A DNA stretch of 64,000 bases. Origin: Antilocapra americana (lineage: Eukaryota; Chordata; Mammalia; Artiodactyla; Antilocapridae). Position 1 is the stretch's first letter; each line of letters opens with the position of its first letter. The notes beneath the pieces are model-generated. The model saw nothing but the letters and a program-made list of their open reading frames with translations, made no database searches and had not been told where the DNA came from. This document shows, in pieces, positions 1 through 11,789 of this stretch. Where the stretch lies: NCBI GenBank assembly GCA_007570785.1, contig ML664175.1:9897441-9961440 (forward strand). The letters are read 5' to 3'. The position numbers were made by a program, and so were the translations under genes.

Positions 1-1336
1 ATAAAATACACAATCTAGAACATAAAGTCTTCATAATTTTATACTTCCCTGACCAAGATTTGGTGATTATTCTATAAGATTTTTTATGACATAAATATAT
101 CATAAACTATTCATATTACATTCAACTCAGTTCAATAATATGTCTTAGAGCTATCTTCCCATTCAAGAGATGCCATCCTTTTAAAAAAATATTGTATAGT
201 GTTTTACTACAGAATATTATATGAAATTGTGATTACTTCTAATATGAGTAATCACAAACAAGGGTAAATATGTTTTGTAAGTAAAGCTACATTTTGGAAA
301 ATTACCAGTCTCACCAGGTACAATATATAGAATATGCTACAGTTTGTATAAGAAACAGAAATGAAATAAGAACATTTGTGTTCACTTGTTTATGCAGAAA
401 GAAGATCAGGGAAGATTTTCTTTGAGAGTCACACTGGAAACCAGGTAAATAAGAGACAAAGATAAGAGATTTTACTTGTATGCTCTTGTAAACTTTTAAA
501 TTTTGAATCATATGACTATATTACCTACTCAAATAATTAAAGATAACTAAAGAATTTATACTTTTCTTTTTTCCCTATGTCCAAAATGCAAAACAAAAAC
601 AAACAAACAGGTATCTCAAGATATTACATAAACAGCAAAATTGAAAGCATTTCTACAGGTTAATTCTCACAGAAGAACAAAGCACAAAGTACAATAATCA
701 TAGAGTACATACTGCAAGCTGAAAGTAGTGACAGACCAAATACACTTTTGAATGTAAATGAAGAGAATATTTGAATTTCTAAAGAAGTGCCTTTATTTTT
801 TTCTACTTCTCTTTTTCATAAAATACTCAATCTCATGAGATCTGTCAATCCCTAAAACAGTGAGCAAGAATCTTTCTTGAGGTGTTTCCATAAGATTGCA
901 TCTTTCTTCTTCCTTCTTTTATCTACATGATCTACACTGCCTTTTGTCTTGTCTCTTCTCTTTACCCCTTCTTTCCATTTATACCCAGCACAGAAGAGGA
1001 ATACAAGCTATCTTTACACAGACATAGCAGGGTACTGTAATACCTACTAAAATACTTTAAGTGAAGTGTTACCTAAACCTATTTCATTTGTACTTTGAAA
1101 ATTTCTTAAACTCTAATTTCAGAAGCTTCTTATATCAATAAGAATCTCAAATTAATTTATAATCATTACACAAACTATATTCCGGACTGAGTTAAACAAT
1201 TACTTCATATGAAATGCTCTACCATTTGGAGTTTATGTCTGGGTGTTGAAATTAATGTAAAACTAAGATTTTCATTGTGTAATGTGACATGCATATGTTA
1301 GCATGAACAAAAAAGATAATTAAAGGAATTGTTAAC
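1..1336. other. AT-rich intron of ZNF280D, no gene
   Basis: Intronic DNA downstream of the last exon in the window. Only short chance frames are present, and I recognise no repeat family here. Confidence 0.6.
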
Positions 1337-1567
1337 TTATATGAAATACTGCATGTGTGCGTGCTCAGTAGTGTCTGACTCTTTGCAACCCCACTGACTG
1401 TAGCCTGCCAAGCTCCTTTGTCCACAGGATTTTCCAGGAAGAATACTGGAGTGGGTTGCCATTTCCTTCTCCAGGGAATCTTTCCAATCCAGGGATCAAA
1501 CCCGCATCTTCTATGTCTGCTGGTGAATTCTCTACAACTGAGCCACCTGGGAAGCCATTATATGAAA
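1337..1567 (-). mobile_element. Bov-tA SINE with target-site duplication
   Basis: Read on the minus strand, it starts with the tRNA-Glu-derived head (GGCTTCCCAGGTGGCTC) and runs into the Bov-A body (GGCAACCCACTCCAGTATTC). The 10-base duplication ttatatgaaa flanks it at 1337-1346 and 1558-1567. Such SINEs are mobilised by BovB-type machinery. It is intronic. Confidence 0.9.
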
Positions 1568-1747
1568 CATTAAACACATTATAAAATGCCTATTTTAAGA
1601 AGTTTCAAATATGTGTAAGGTAGTAAATAAGATATTTTGAATAATGTATTATTTTCATTTAAAATTAGAATATGATAAGCAGGCATAATATATACGAACT
1701 TAATTTTTAAAATTTGATGACTCAGAAGAAATTTTAAAATCTTTTCC

Positions 1748-1888
1748 TGTGCTGTGCTTAGTCACTCAGTCACGTCCAACTCTTTGCAACCTGATGGTCT
1801 ATAGCCCCACCAGGCACCTCTGTTCATGGGGATTCTTCAGGCAAGAATACTGGAGTACACTGCCATGCCTTCCTCCAGGGGATCTTCA
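1748..1888 (-). mobile_element. Bov-tA/Bov-A SINE fragment
   Basis: Antisense Bov-A body with the usual landmarks (gtcactcagtcacgtccaac, caggcaagaatactggagt), ending in a clipped tRNA-related part. It is diverged and lacks an obvious duplication. Confidence 0.8.
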
Positions 1889-2053
1889 TCTTACATGAAA
1901 ACAATGATTATGAATATGAACTTTTACCTTATATGAAAATATCACAAGAATTATTTATCTCAAGAGCTGAACAAGTCATTATTTACTACAAATCAATCAG
2001 TATTTTTAAGGATTTACAGACCTTTTTTAAATTAAATTCTGAAAAAGTTTTAC

Positions 2054-2163
2054 CTTCATGTGATTTTTCAAAGGATCCAAAAGATTGAAATGAATATTAC
2101 ACTTTGGACAGGCTCTTGGAAAAGGTGTTCCATTTTTAGACTGATTTGATGAAGTATTTGTAC
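2054..2163 (-). CDS. ZNF280D: ZNF280D coding exon 6 (start of first zinc finger)
   Basis: This 110-base exon has the acceptor TTTTAG before 2163 and the donor GTAAAA after 2054. It completes a split Gly codon and encodes TNTSSNQSKNGTPFPRACPK followed by CNIHFNLLDPLKNHMK, ending in phase 0. It holds the first zinc-finger ligands: Cys-x2-Cys, then His 13 residues after the second Cys. The fourth ligand would come from the next exon, which is off the window. The sequence matches the known ZNF280 family finger region. A single zinc finger of this kind is expected to bind DNA or protein in the nucleus. Confidence 0.93.
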
Positions 2164-2306
2164 CTAAAACAAATTCAAAATACATATGATTCAAAATTCA
2201 CCACTGTTTAACCTTCAATAACCAATATTAATCATTTATACCACAATTTCTATAATTTATATATAAATATTATAATTTCTTTTTATATGCCACATTTCAT
2301 ATTTAC

Positions 2307-2477
2307 CTTTCGATGGCATAGCCTGGGGAGATGTCACTGAAAGAGATTTAACTGAAGAAAATACAGCTGAGGAATTTGTTCCAGAAACACCTTCACTCGG
2401 TTTAGACTTTTTTGGATTAACACTGTTTACTTCAGAAGTAGAAGGACGTTTTGATAAAAATGAACTTTCATTCATAC
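2307..2477 (-). CDS. ZNF280D: ZNF280D coding exon 5 (Ser-rich linker)
   Basis: This 171-base exon has an acceptor ending CGTAG before 2477 and the donor GTAAAT after 2307, phase 1 to phase 1. It encodes a Ser/Pro/Lys-rich, probably disordered segment beginning MNESSFLSKRPSTSEVNSVN, with a basic patch NPKKSKPSEG that could serve as a nuclear localisation signal (inference). The methionine near its start is internal, because an upstream exon supplies the first base of the preceding Gly codon. It reads open throughout and joins the exon at 2163 through a shared Gly codon. Confidence 0.92.
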
Positions 2478-3004
2478 CTACGATTTAAATAGTGGAAAAA
2501 TATTTTGAAAGTCTTCAGAATATTGCTTACAACTAAGAAAAAATCCTTCGAAGCTAAATTAAAAAATACTTTGGAGCCAAACTAAAAGTAATATAATCAA
2601 CATATCATACAAGTAACAATAAATAATGACAAAATTTGATGTGATCTAAAGTTAGGGGATAAAAAGAAACTACAAAATATCTATTATATACAGTATATAT
2701 TCAAATAGTTCATAAAATACCTATGTGGGAAAACAGTAAATATGGCTTCAAATAAATATATAAATAACTACTATGAAAGAAGGCAGAGCAAACTATGTCA
2801 AGCAAAAAGAAAAAAAATTAAAAACACAAAGCCTATGCCAAACTAAGTTCCTACAAATGAATTAACTTTAGATGCTTAAGTAAATGAGTATGTTTTAAAA
2901 AAAAAATTTAGAGAGACACTTTAGAAGTTCTTTATTTAACAACTTAAAATGTCTAATGAAAAGTTAGTTTTGTCCACTTAACAAAGAGGTGGTCTACGCA
3001 TGGC

Positions 3005-3683
3005 TTTCAAAGGCTCAATATTCAAAAATGAAGATCCTGGCATTCAAGTCCATCACTTCATGGCAAATAGACAGGCAAACAGTGGAAACAATGTCAGACT
3101 TTATTTTCTTGGGTTCCAAAATCACTGCAGATGGTGACTGCAGCTGTGAATTAAAAGATGCTTGCTTCTTGGAAGAAAAGCTATGACAAACCTAGACAGC
3201 ATATTAAAAAGCAGAGACATTACTTTTGCCTACAAAGGTCCATCTAGTCAAAGTTATGGTTTTTCCAGTAGTCATGTATGGATGTGAGAGTTGGACCATA
3301 AAGAAGGATGAACACCAAAGAACTGATGCTTTTGAACTGTGATGTTGGAGAAAACTCTTGAGCGTCCCTTGGACTGCAAGGACATCAAACCAATCAATCC
3401 TAAAGGAAATCAACCCTGAATATTCATTAGAAGGACTGATGTTGCAGCTGAAGCTCCAATACTTTGGCCACCAGATGCGAAGAACTGACTCACTGGAAAA
3501 GAGTCAGAAAGACTGAAGGCAGGAGAAGAAGGGGACGACAGAGAACGATATGATTGGCTGGCATCACTGACTTGATGGACATGAGTCTGAGCATGTTCTG
3601 GGAGATGGGAAAGACAGGGAAGCCTGCCATGCTACAATCCATGGGGTTGCAAAGAGTCGGACTTGACTGAGCAACTGAACAAC
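3005..3683 (+). mobile_element. 5'-truncated BovB LINE 3' end
   Basis: Sense BovB tail. The degenerate C-terminus of the reverse-transcriptase protein is visible (SITSWQIDRQTVETMSDFIF, then FLGSKITADGD), followed by the 3' tail ending ggacttgactgagcaactga. Frameshifts and stops interrupt it. Intronic and non-functional. Confidence 0.9.
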
Positions 3684-4466
3684 GTATGACTTTTGGTTAT
3701 ATTGTCCATTTATTCTTACACACAAAGTTGAATTGGCTAATCTTGAATGCCAAAACCTCACACATTCATGTGAAAGAGCTCATAATAGAAAGAGTTAGTA
3801 TAATAGAATGGTTTTATTTTTTTTTGTTGTTAAAACAATCTCTTCTGTATTAAATATTTTTCAAAATGTTGCAATTAAACGAAGGCTAGTGAGCAGTACA
3901 CACATACATAAATGGGTACAGTTCTAGAAAGCAGTTTTTTAAAGATATCAATAAACCTCTTGTCTTTCCATTTTTAGAATTCTTAAAAAAGTGAAAAAAT
4001 AATATGGGAATATGTCTTTGCATACAAAAGGCATTCAAATAGCTTTAGTATGCTTTCTTTAATTTTTTTTTAATTGGCAGAAAATTGTTTTACCGTTTTG
4101 TGTTGGTTTCTGCCATACAATGCAAATTAGCCATAATTATTTATATATATATATTTGCATATCACTTGCTTCTTGAGCCTCCATTCCTTTTTTTTTTTTT
4201 TGGGTTGTTTTTTTTTTTATTTATTTATTTATTTTTTTTTTTACTTGTTTTTGCCATACAATGTCATGATATCACCATGGGTTTACATATGCTTCCCCTC
4301 CGGAACCCCCCTCCCTCCTCCCTCCCTCCCCCCAGGAAATCTCGCTGCACCAGTCCCAAGCATCAATCCTGGGCTGGCGATTGATTAGACACATGACAAT
4401 TAACATGCTTCAATGCCCTTCTCCCATAACATCCCACCCTTACCCTCATCCACAAAGTCCACGAGT

Positions 4467-5717
4467 CTATTCTATACATCTGCGTTCCTTTTGTTGTGGT
4501 ACTGGCACAAAGACAGAAATATAGATCAATGGAACAGAATAGAAAGCCCAGAGATAAATCCACGCATCTATGGACACCTTATCTTTGACAAAGGAGGCAA
4601 GAATATACAATGGAGAAAAGACAACCTCTTTAACAAGTGGTGCTGGGAAAACTGGACAGCCACTTGTAAAAGAATGAAACTAGATCACTTTCTAACACCA
4701 TACACAAAGATAAACTCAAAATGGATCAAAGATCTAAGCATAAGACCAGAAACTATAAAACTCCTAGAGGATAACATAGGCAAAACACTCTCTGCTATAA
4801 TCCAAAGCGGGATACTCCATGACCCACCTCCCAGAATATTGGAAATAAAAACACGAATAAACAAATGGGACCTAATTAAAATTAAAAGCTTTTGCACAAC
4901 AAAGGAAACTATAAGCAAGGTGAAAAGACAGCCTTCAGAATGGGAGAAAATAATAGCCAATGAAGCAACAGACAAACAATTAATCTCAAAAATTTACAAA
5001 CAACTCCTGCAGCTCCATTCTAGAAAAATAAACAACCCAATTAAAAAGTGGGCCAAAGAACTTAACAGACATTTCTCCAAAGAAGATATAAAAATGGCTA
5101 ACAAACACATGAAAAGATGCTCAACATCACTCATTATCAGAGAAATGCAAATCAAAACTACAATGAGGTACCACTTTACACCAGTCAGAATGGCTGCCAT
5201 CCAAAAGTCTACAAGCAATAAATGCTGGAGAGGATGTGGAGAAAAGGGAACCCTCTTACACTGTTGGTGGGAATGCAAACTAGTACAGCCACTATGGAAA
5301 ACAGTGTGGAGGTTCCTTAAAAAGCTGCAAATAGACCTGCCATATGACCCGGCAATCCCACTGCTGGGCATATACACCGAGGAAACCAGAATTGAAAGAG
5401 CCACGTGTACCCCAATGTTCATCGCTGTATTGTTTACAATAGCTAAGACATGGAAACAACCTAGATGCCCATCAACTGACGAATGGATAAGAAAGCTGTG
5501 GTACATATACACAATGGAATATTACTCAGCATTAAAAAAAAATTCATTTGAAGCAATTCTACTCAGATGGACAAAACTGGAGCCCATTATCCAGAGTGAA
5601 GTAAGCCAGAGCAAAAACAACAATACAGTATATTAACGCATATATATGGAATTTAGAAAGACAGTAACGAGAACCCAACATGGGAGACAACAAAAGGAAC
5701 GCAGATGTATAGAATAG
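4467..5717. repeat. 30-base inverted repeat at the L1 inversion boundary
   Basis: Bases 4467-4496 are the exact reverse complement of 5688-5717. Both copies come from the same stretch of the L1 3' region, so the two halves overlap by 30 bases at the inversion, as expected from twin priming. Confidence 0.9.
4498..5636 (+). pseudogene. L1 ORF2 C-terminal fragment, open frame
   Basis: About 380 codons stay open from VVLAQR-type junction sequence through [20 protein letters not shown] to the C-terminal [20 protein letters not shown]. This is the region after the reverse-transcriptase domain, including the Cys-rich C-terminal segment [18 protein letters not shown]. The endonuclease and catalytic reverse-transcriptase motifs are absent, so it cannot work as a polymerase. 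Its upstream part is fused by inversion to antisense 3'UTR. The open frame points to a young insertion rather than to function. Confidence 0.85.
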
Positions 5718-6069
5718 AATGGTTTTAAAATTAGCTTCCCCAGAGCCTAAAAGGCTCTTCCTTAGGGAATATACTGGGTCTGTTTGACAGAGAAACTGTG
5801 TTTTTATATGCTATTTATTAGACCTTTGAATAAAATTTTGTTTTTATAAGGATTTCATTCCTAAGTGAAGTTTTAGTTTGAAAACTATAACCTTAAAGCT
5901 TAAAGGACTATAGCCTCAGAGGATTAGCAAGAGAAATGGAGATAGTTAGGCTATAAGTAAGCTGAGTAAAAATTAAAACACAATGAACTTGGTAACAAGG
6001 ATTTTAAAACTGCACATAATATTTTAATGCTCTCACAACTGTACACTGAAAGTAGAAGCAAAAAAAATT

Positions 6070-6410
6070 CCAGGCTTTCAAATAAGACAGGTTAAGTTCA
6101 AATCAAAGCCCTGTCACTGATAAGCTAAGTATTTTTGGCTAATTTAATTAATTTCTCTGAGCCTCAGTTTCTTCTTTTGTAAAGTAAGAGTTATAACACT
6201 TTATTTTACCCGGTACTTTTAAGACCAAGTGAGACAGTGCATTTAAAAATAAAGCATGCAACACAGTATTTGGTATAAAGAAGGCATTTAATAATAAATG
6301 AAAGCTATTATCATTAGTAAAAAAAAAAAATCTTTCATATTTTAACTTCTAAAAGCAACCAACACAACATCTGGCACACAGAAAGCACTCAATAATAAAG
6401 AATAGTATCT
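6070..6410 (+). mobile_element. MIR SINE
   Basis: Matches the MIR core in order: gttcaaatcaaagccctgtc, ctctgagcctcagtttcttc, a short A-rich stretch, then gcatttaataataaatgaaa. A second partial tail (ctggcacacagaaagcactc) follows to 6410. Old and diverged. Confidence 0.75.
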
Positions 6411-7746
6411 TGTCATTACTAATATTTTATATTTTAACATACTTTAGAGGGCAAAAATTATTCTTAATAGATTCATCTGTCTGCTTTTTTAATAAGGGAA
6501 AATATGCCCAGAAAATACGGGTATTACAGTACCTAGCTCCTCTGTTTCATCCTTTGAGATAACATAAAAATGATTTTTTTTTTCCTATCCTCAAAGCATG
6601 TGATTACTGATGGCTATACTATAAGTACCTAGGAAAGCTTTTGTATAATCAGAGTAGCATTCTTGTGAGATGCTTAGGCTACTTGAAAAGTTAATGAAAA
6701 GGGATATTTTGAATTAAAATTCTGATTATATAACAGCTAGATAGTACAAACAGACTGTTTTATGATAAGAATTTTTTTAACACAAGAAACAAAATTACTC
6801 TGAATTTGAGTTTTAAATTCTGACCCTTTAACTTATCTCTATTATCTTTGGCTTCCATTACTTCCTACACTCAACAGCTCCATCTCTGCCGGTAAAAATC
6901 CTACTCTCTCATTCAAAATCAAACTCAGTTCTTTCCAAACATCCATGATCACTTAACCTTGGTCAGTTAATCACGCTAGAGAACATATTACACCTGTTAC
7001 TATTCATAACAAATATTTGTTGTAGAGCCCTTTAAAGCTTACAAAGCATTTCACATTTATCTTACTTGGTTTTCAGAAAGTCCTAAGTAAAAGAGAGCAA
7101 GAATTAAAATTGTATCTATAAATAGCTGATTGCCGGTCTGGAGAATGAATGCATTAAATAAGAAAAATAACATTTCCATTTCAATAATCTGAGAAAACTG
7201 AAGTGTAAAGACCTGCTAACAGACTACAAAAATCTTAACAGCAGCTCAACACTACAGCTTTAAGTTGCTCTGCAGTTTTAAAACACTAGGAGAGCCGGAG
7301 TCATTGTCCTCAATCCCAAGATGTTTGTTTCAAGAACTCAGGTTTTTCTATAAATACAGTCCATGTGCTTCATAAAAACAGACTTAAGACAATAATTTTT
7401 CCCCTTATTTCTTTTGGTTATTATCTATTTTAGTAACTAGATTTTTAAAAATATGTAGGTGAAACACCCAAAGAAATTAACATCAACTAAATATTGTATA
7501 AATGGAAAAAAATTTTAGGTACTAATATTACTACAAAAGTGGGGAAATACTTGCTAAATTTTCCACACTTATTTATTAGTGAATAAACGAAAAATTCTCC
7601 CAAATCTGTATTCAAATCACTATTTTAAATATTGGAAATATGTCAAAATACTAGTATACAAAGCATAATTCCCTGTACAAAGAATTTTCAATTAGATAAA
7701 ATTATTTCATAACACACTAAATTATTTTAAGTTAATGAAGAACTTT
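6411..7746. other. Intronic DNA without recognised gene
   Basis: AT-rich intron with weak traces of old repeats around 7000-7080. No exon-like frame flanked by splice sites was seen. Confidence 0.5.
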
Positions 7747-8177
7747 GTTGTTTTTAGTTACTACATCGTGTCTGACTCTTTGCAAACCCAAGGACTGTAG
7801 CACGCCAGCCTCCTCTGTTCTCCACTGTCTCTCACAGTTGGCTCAAATTTACATCCACCCAGTCAGTGATGCTATCTCACCATCACATCCTCTGTCACAT
7901 CATTCTCTTTTGCTTTCAATCTTTCCCAGCATCAAGGTCTTTTCCGATGACTCACTCTTTGCACCAGGTGGCCAAAATATTGGACCTTCAGCTTCAGCAT
8001 CAGTCCTTCCAATAACATTCAGGGCTGATATCCTTTAGGATTGACTGGTTTGCTTTCCTTACAGTCCAAGAGACTCTCAAGAAAGAGGGTTCACCAACAC
8101 CGCAATTCAAAAGTGTCCGTTCTTCAGCGCTCAACTTTCTGTATGGTCCAACTCGCATGTTCATACATGACTACAAG

Positions 8178-8258
8178 AAAAACCATGGTGTGCTGCAGTC
8201 CATGGGGTCACAAGGAGTTGGACACGACTGAGTGGCTGAGCTGAACAATAAAAACCAT
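8178..8258 (+). mobile_element. 63-base BovB 3'-tail micro-insertion
   Basis: Sense BovB tail (gctgcagtccatggggtcac through gagctgaacaat, 8187-8249) sits inside the antisense BovB. The exact 9-base duplication aaaaaccat flanks it at 8178-8186 and 8250-8258. Removing one copy restores continuous BovB sequence. Confidence 0.88.
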
Positions 8259-9845
8259 AGTTTTGACTATATAAACTTTTGGTGGCAAAGTGATATCTCT
8301 GCTTTTTAACACACTGTCTAGGTTTGTCATAACTTTCAAGGAGCAAGTGTCTCTCAATTTCATGGCTGCAGTCACTGACCACAGTGATTTTAGAACCCAA
8401 GAAAATAAAACCTGTCTCTGCTTCCACTTTTACCCATTCTATTTGCCATGAAGTGATAGGATTGAATGTCATGATCTTAGGTTTCTTTGAATGCTGAGTT
8501 TCAAGCCAGGTTTTTCACTCTCCTGTTTCAACCTTAGCAAGAGACTCTTTAGTTCCTCTTCACTTTCTGTCACTAGGGGCCTATCATCTGCATATCTGAC
8601 AAAGCTGATACTTCTCCTGGCAATTTTGATTTCAGCTTGTGCTTCATCCAGCCAGGCATTCTGCATGATGTACTCTGCATTTAAGTTAAATAAGCAGGGT
8701 AACAATACTCAGCCTTGTCATACTCCTTTCCCAATTTTGAACCAGTCAGCTGTTCCATGTCCAGTTCTGTTACTTCTTGACCCACATACAGATTTCTCAG
8801 AAGGCAGGAAAGGTGGTCTCGCATTCCCACCTCTTTAAGAATTCTCCATTGTTTCTATAATCTACACAGTCAAAGGATTTTGCATAGTCAATGAAACAGA
8901 AGCAGCTGTTTTTCTGGAACTCCCTTGCTTTCTCCATGATCCAACAATGTTGGCAATTTGATCTCTGGTTCTCCTGCCTCTTTGAAACCTAGGCTTGTAC
9001 ATTTGGAAGTTCTCAGTTCACGTACTATTGAAACCTAGATGGAAGAATTTTTGACTATATCCTTGTTAGCATGTGAAATGAGCACAACTGTACAGCAGTT
9101 TGAACATTCTTTGTCATTGCCCATCTTTGGGATTGGAGTGAAAACTGACCTTTTCCAGTCCTGTGGCTTCTGCTGAGTTTTCAAATTTGCTGGCATATTG
9201 AGTGCAGCACTTTAATAGGATCATCTTTTAGGATCTGAAATAGCTCAGCTGGAATTCCATTACCTCCACTAGCCTTATTTGTAGTTATGTTTCCTAAGGC
9301 CCACTTGACTTCACACTCCAGGATGTCCAGCTCTAGGTGAGTGATCACACCACCATGATTAACCAGGCAATTAAGACGTTTTTGGAATACTTCTTCTGTT
9401 GGTATTCTTGCCACTTCTTAATCGCTTCTCTGTTAGGTCCTTACTATTTCTGTCCTTTATCAAGCCCATCCTTACATGAAACGTTTCCTTATAATCTCCA
9501 ATTTTCTTGAAGAGATCTCTGGTCTTTCCCTATAGTTCTTCTCTGTTTCTTTGCATTGTTCATTTAAGAAGGTCTTCTTGTCTTTGCTTGCTATCTTTTG
9601 GAACTCTGCATTCACTGCAGTATATCTTTAACTTTTGCTTCTCTTCTTTCCTCAAGTATCTGTTAAGCTTCCTCAGACAACCACTTTGCCTTCTTCCATT
9701 TCTTTTTCTTTGCAACAGTTTTGGTAAACTGCCACCTGTACAATGCTATGAACCTTCGTCCAGAGTTCTTCAGGCACTGTCTACCAGATCTAATCCCTTG
9801 AATCTATTCATCACCTCTGCTGTATAATCATAAGGGAGTTGATCC

Positions 9846-9976
9846 AGGCAAGAATACTGGAGTGGGTTGCCATTTCCTCTTCCAGGGGTCTTCCCAGGGA
9901 TCAAACCTGTGCCTCTATAACTCCTTCATTGGCAGGCAGGTTCTTTACCACTAGTGCTACTTGGGAATTCCCAAAA
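9846..9976 (-). mobile_element. Bov-tA SINE fragment nested in BovB
   Basis: Antisense Bov-tA: aagaatactggagtgggttg, then atcaaacctgtgcctctata, ending at the tRNA-head complement ttgggaattccc. The same SINE sits at the same BovB position at 35868-35998, so the two loci share ancestry. Confidence 0.85.
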
Positions 9977-10686
9977 CCTGAATGCCCAGTTGTTCTCCCT
10001 ATTTTCTTCAATTTAAGTCTGCATTTTGCAATAAGAAGCTCATGACCTAAGTCACAGTCAGCTCCACATCTTGTTTTTGCTGACTGTATACAGCTTCTCT
10101 ATCTTTGGCTGCAAAGAACACAATCAGCCTGATTTCAGTACTGACTATTTGATGATGTCCACATGTAGAGTGATCTCTTGGGTTACTGGAAAAGATGTTT
10201 TCTATGACCAGTATGTTCTCTTGACACTCTGTTAGCCTTTGCCCTGCTTCACTTTGTACTCCAAGGCCAAACTTGCCTGTTACTCCAGGTATCTCTTGAC
10301 TTTCTATTTTTTGCATTCCAATCCTCTATGATGAAAAGGACATCTTTTCTTGGAGTTAGTTCCAGAAGTAGGTCTTCATAGAACTGGTCAACTTCAGCTT
10401 CATTGGTATCAGTGATTGGGGCACAGATTTGGATTACTGTGATGCTGAACGGTTTGCCTTGGAAACGAACCAAGAACATTCTGCTGATGTGAAGACTGCA
10501 CCCACATGCTACATTTCAGGCTCTGTTGTTGACTATGAGAGCTACTCCATTTCTTCTAAGGGATTCTTGCCCACAGAAGTAGTTATAATGGTCATCTGAA
10601 TTAAATTTGCCTGTACTGTCCATTTTAGTTCACTGATTCCTAATATGTCAATGATCACTCTTGCCATGTTCTGCTTGGCCATGTTT

Positions 10687-11306
10687 AATTTACCTTGAAA
10701 CAATGGAAACAGTGACAGACTTTATTTTCTTGGGCTTCAGAATCACTGCAGATGGTGACCGCAGCCATGAAATTAAAAGACACTTGCTCCTTGGAAGAAA
10801 AGCTATGACAAACCTGGACAGCATATTTAAAAGCAGAGAAATACTTTGCCAACAAAGGTCTGTCTAGTCAAAGCTATGGTTTTTCTAGTAGTCATATGTG
10901 GATGGGAGAATTGGAGTATAAAGAAAGCTAAGTGCCAAAAACTGAAGCTTTTGAACTGTGATGTTGGAGAAGACTCTTGAGAGTCCCTTGGACTGCAAGG
11001 AGATCCAACCAGTCAATCCTAAAGAAAATCAGTCCTGAATATTCACTGGAAGAGCTGATGCTAAAACTGAAGCTTCAGTGTTTTGGCCACCTGATGGGAA
11101 GAACTAATTCAGTGGAAAAGACCCTGATGCTGGGAAAGAGTGAAGGCAGGAAGAGAAAGGGGACAACAGAGGATGAGATGGTTTGATGGCATCACTGACT
11201 CGGTGGACCTGAGTTTGAGCAGCTCTCGGAAATGCTGCAGTCCATATAGTCACAAAGAATCAGACACGACTAAGTGACTGAACTGAACTGACTGAATTTA
11301 CCTTGA
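10687..11306 (+). mobile_element. Sense BovB tail nested in antisense BovB
   Basis: A 596-base sense BovB 3' end (10699-11294) is flanked by the exact 12-base duplication aatttaccttga at 10687-10698 and 11295-11306. Antisense BovB resumes directly after it (ttcacagacctcacatttca). It is therefore a separate 5'-truncated insertion, not an inversion of the host element. Confidence 0.92.
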
Positions 11307-11789
11307 TTCACAGACCTCACATTTCAGGTTCCTATGGAACACTGTTCTTTAAAGCATCAGACTTTACTGTCACCACCAGATATAACCACAACTGAGCCTC
11401 GTTTCTGCTTTGGCCCAGCCACTTCATTCTTTCTGGAGTTATAAGTAATTGTCCTCTGCTTTTACCCAGTAGCATATTGGACACTTTTATCATAGTATAT
11501 AATAAAGGTAACTCTTCTTCAACAGGGAAACTTCATTACGCCTTTAATGGGCATGGGCATTTACTGAGTACTGACTATAGAAGAATTTAGTGCAGCCACT
11601 TTATAACAGTACTCTATAATCATATTTTATATCTAAATTATTTATTGAATATAAACATACTAACCTAATTGAGAAATTATTAACTATAATCATACACTCT
11701 TCCATACTAGTGGCTACAGAACCTAATAAATATTTCTTTTTATAGAGAATTTAGAGTATAAGTAACTTCCTTAACTTAAATTATTTTAA

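Larger units (their letters stand above)
3802..5727 (-). mobile_element. L1 insertion with inverted 5' part and apparent 3' transduction
   Basis: The 15-base direct repeat aatagaatggtttta flanks the whole unit (3802-3816, 5713-5727). On the minus strand the site reads TTTT/AAAAC, a classic L1 endonuclease target. Read on the minus strand, the unit has an inverted ORF2 segment (5712-4497), then the L1 3'UTR in sense (4496 to about 4250) and an A-rich tail (complement of the T runs at 4190-4250). Next come about 360 further bases that include an older L1 3' end, and a second A-tail abutting the duplication. This fits twin priming plus 3' transduction. Confidence 0.85.
7747..11480 (-). mobile_element. 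Antisense 5'-truncated BovB, host to three nested insertions
   Basis: Sense is on the minus strand: 3' tail at 7747, reverse-transcriptase region through about 9400, endonuclease-type N-terminal region near 10.3-10.7 kb, and 5' leader to about 11480. Translated pieces include SFVRYADDRPLVTESEEEL (the reverse-transcriptase YADD motif) and ITDTNEAEVDQFYEDLLLEL. It is interrupted by a BovB micro-insertion (8187-8249), a Bov-tA fragment (9846-9976) and a sense BovB tail (10699-11294). Many stops and frameshifts make it non-functional. Confidence 0.9.

Noticed and set aside
4994..5512. A 172-codon minus-strand frame
   Set aside because: Antisense of the L1 ORF2 fragment; same shadow as at 32.3-33.0 kb.
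7747..11480. Twin-priming inversion of BovB at 10.7 kb
   Set aside because: The 12-base duplication around the sense part and the resumption of antisense BovB show a nested insertion.
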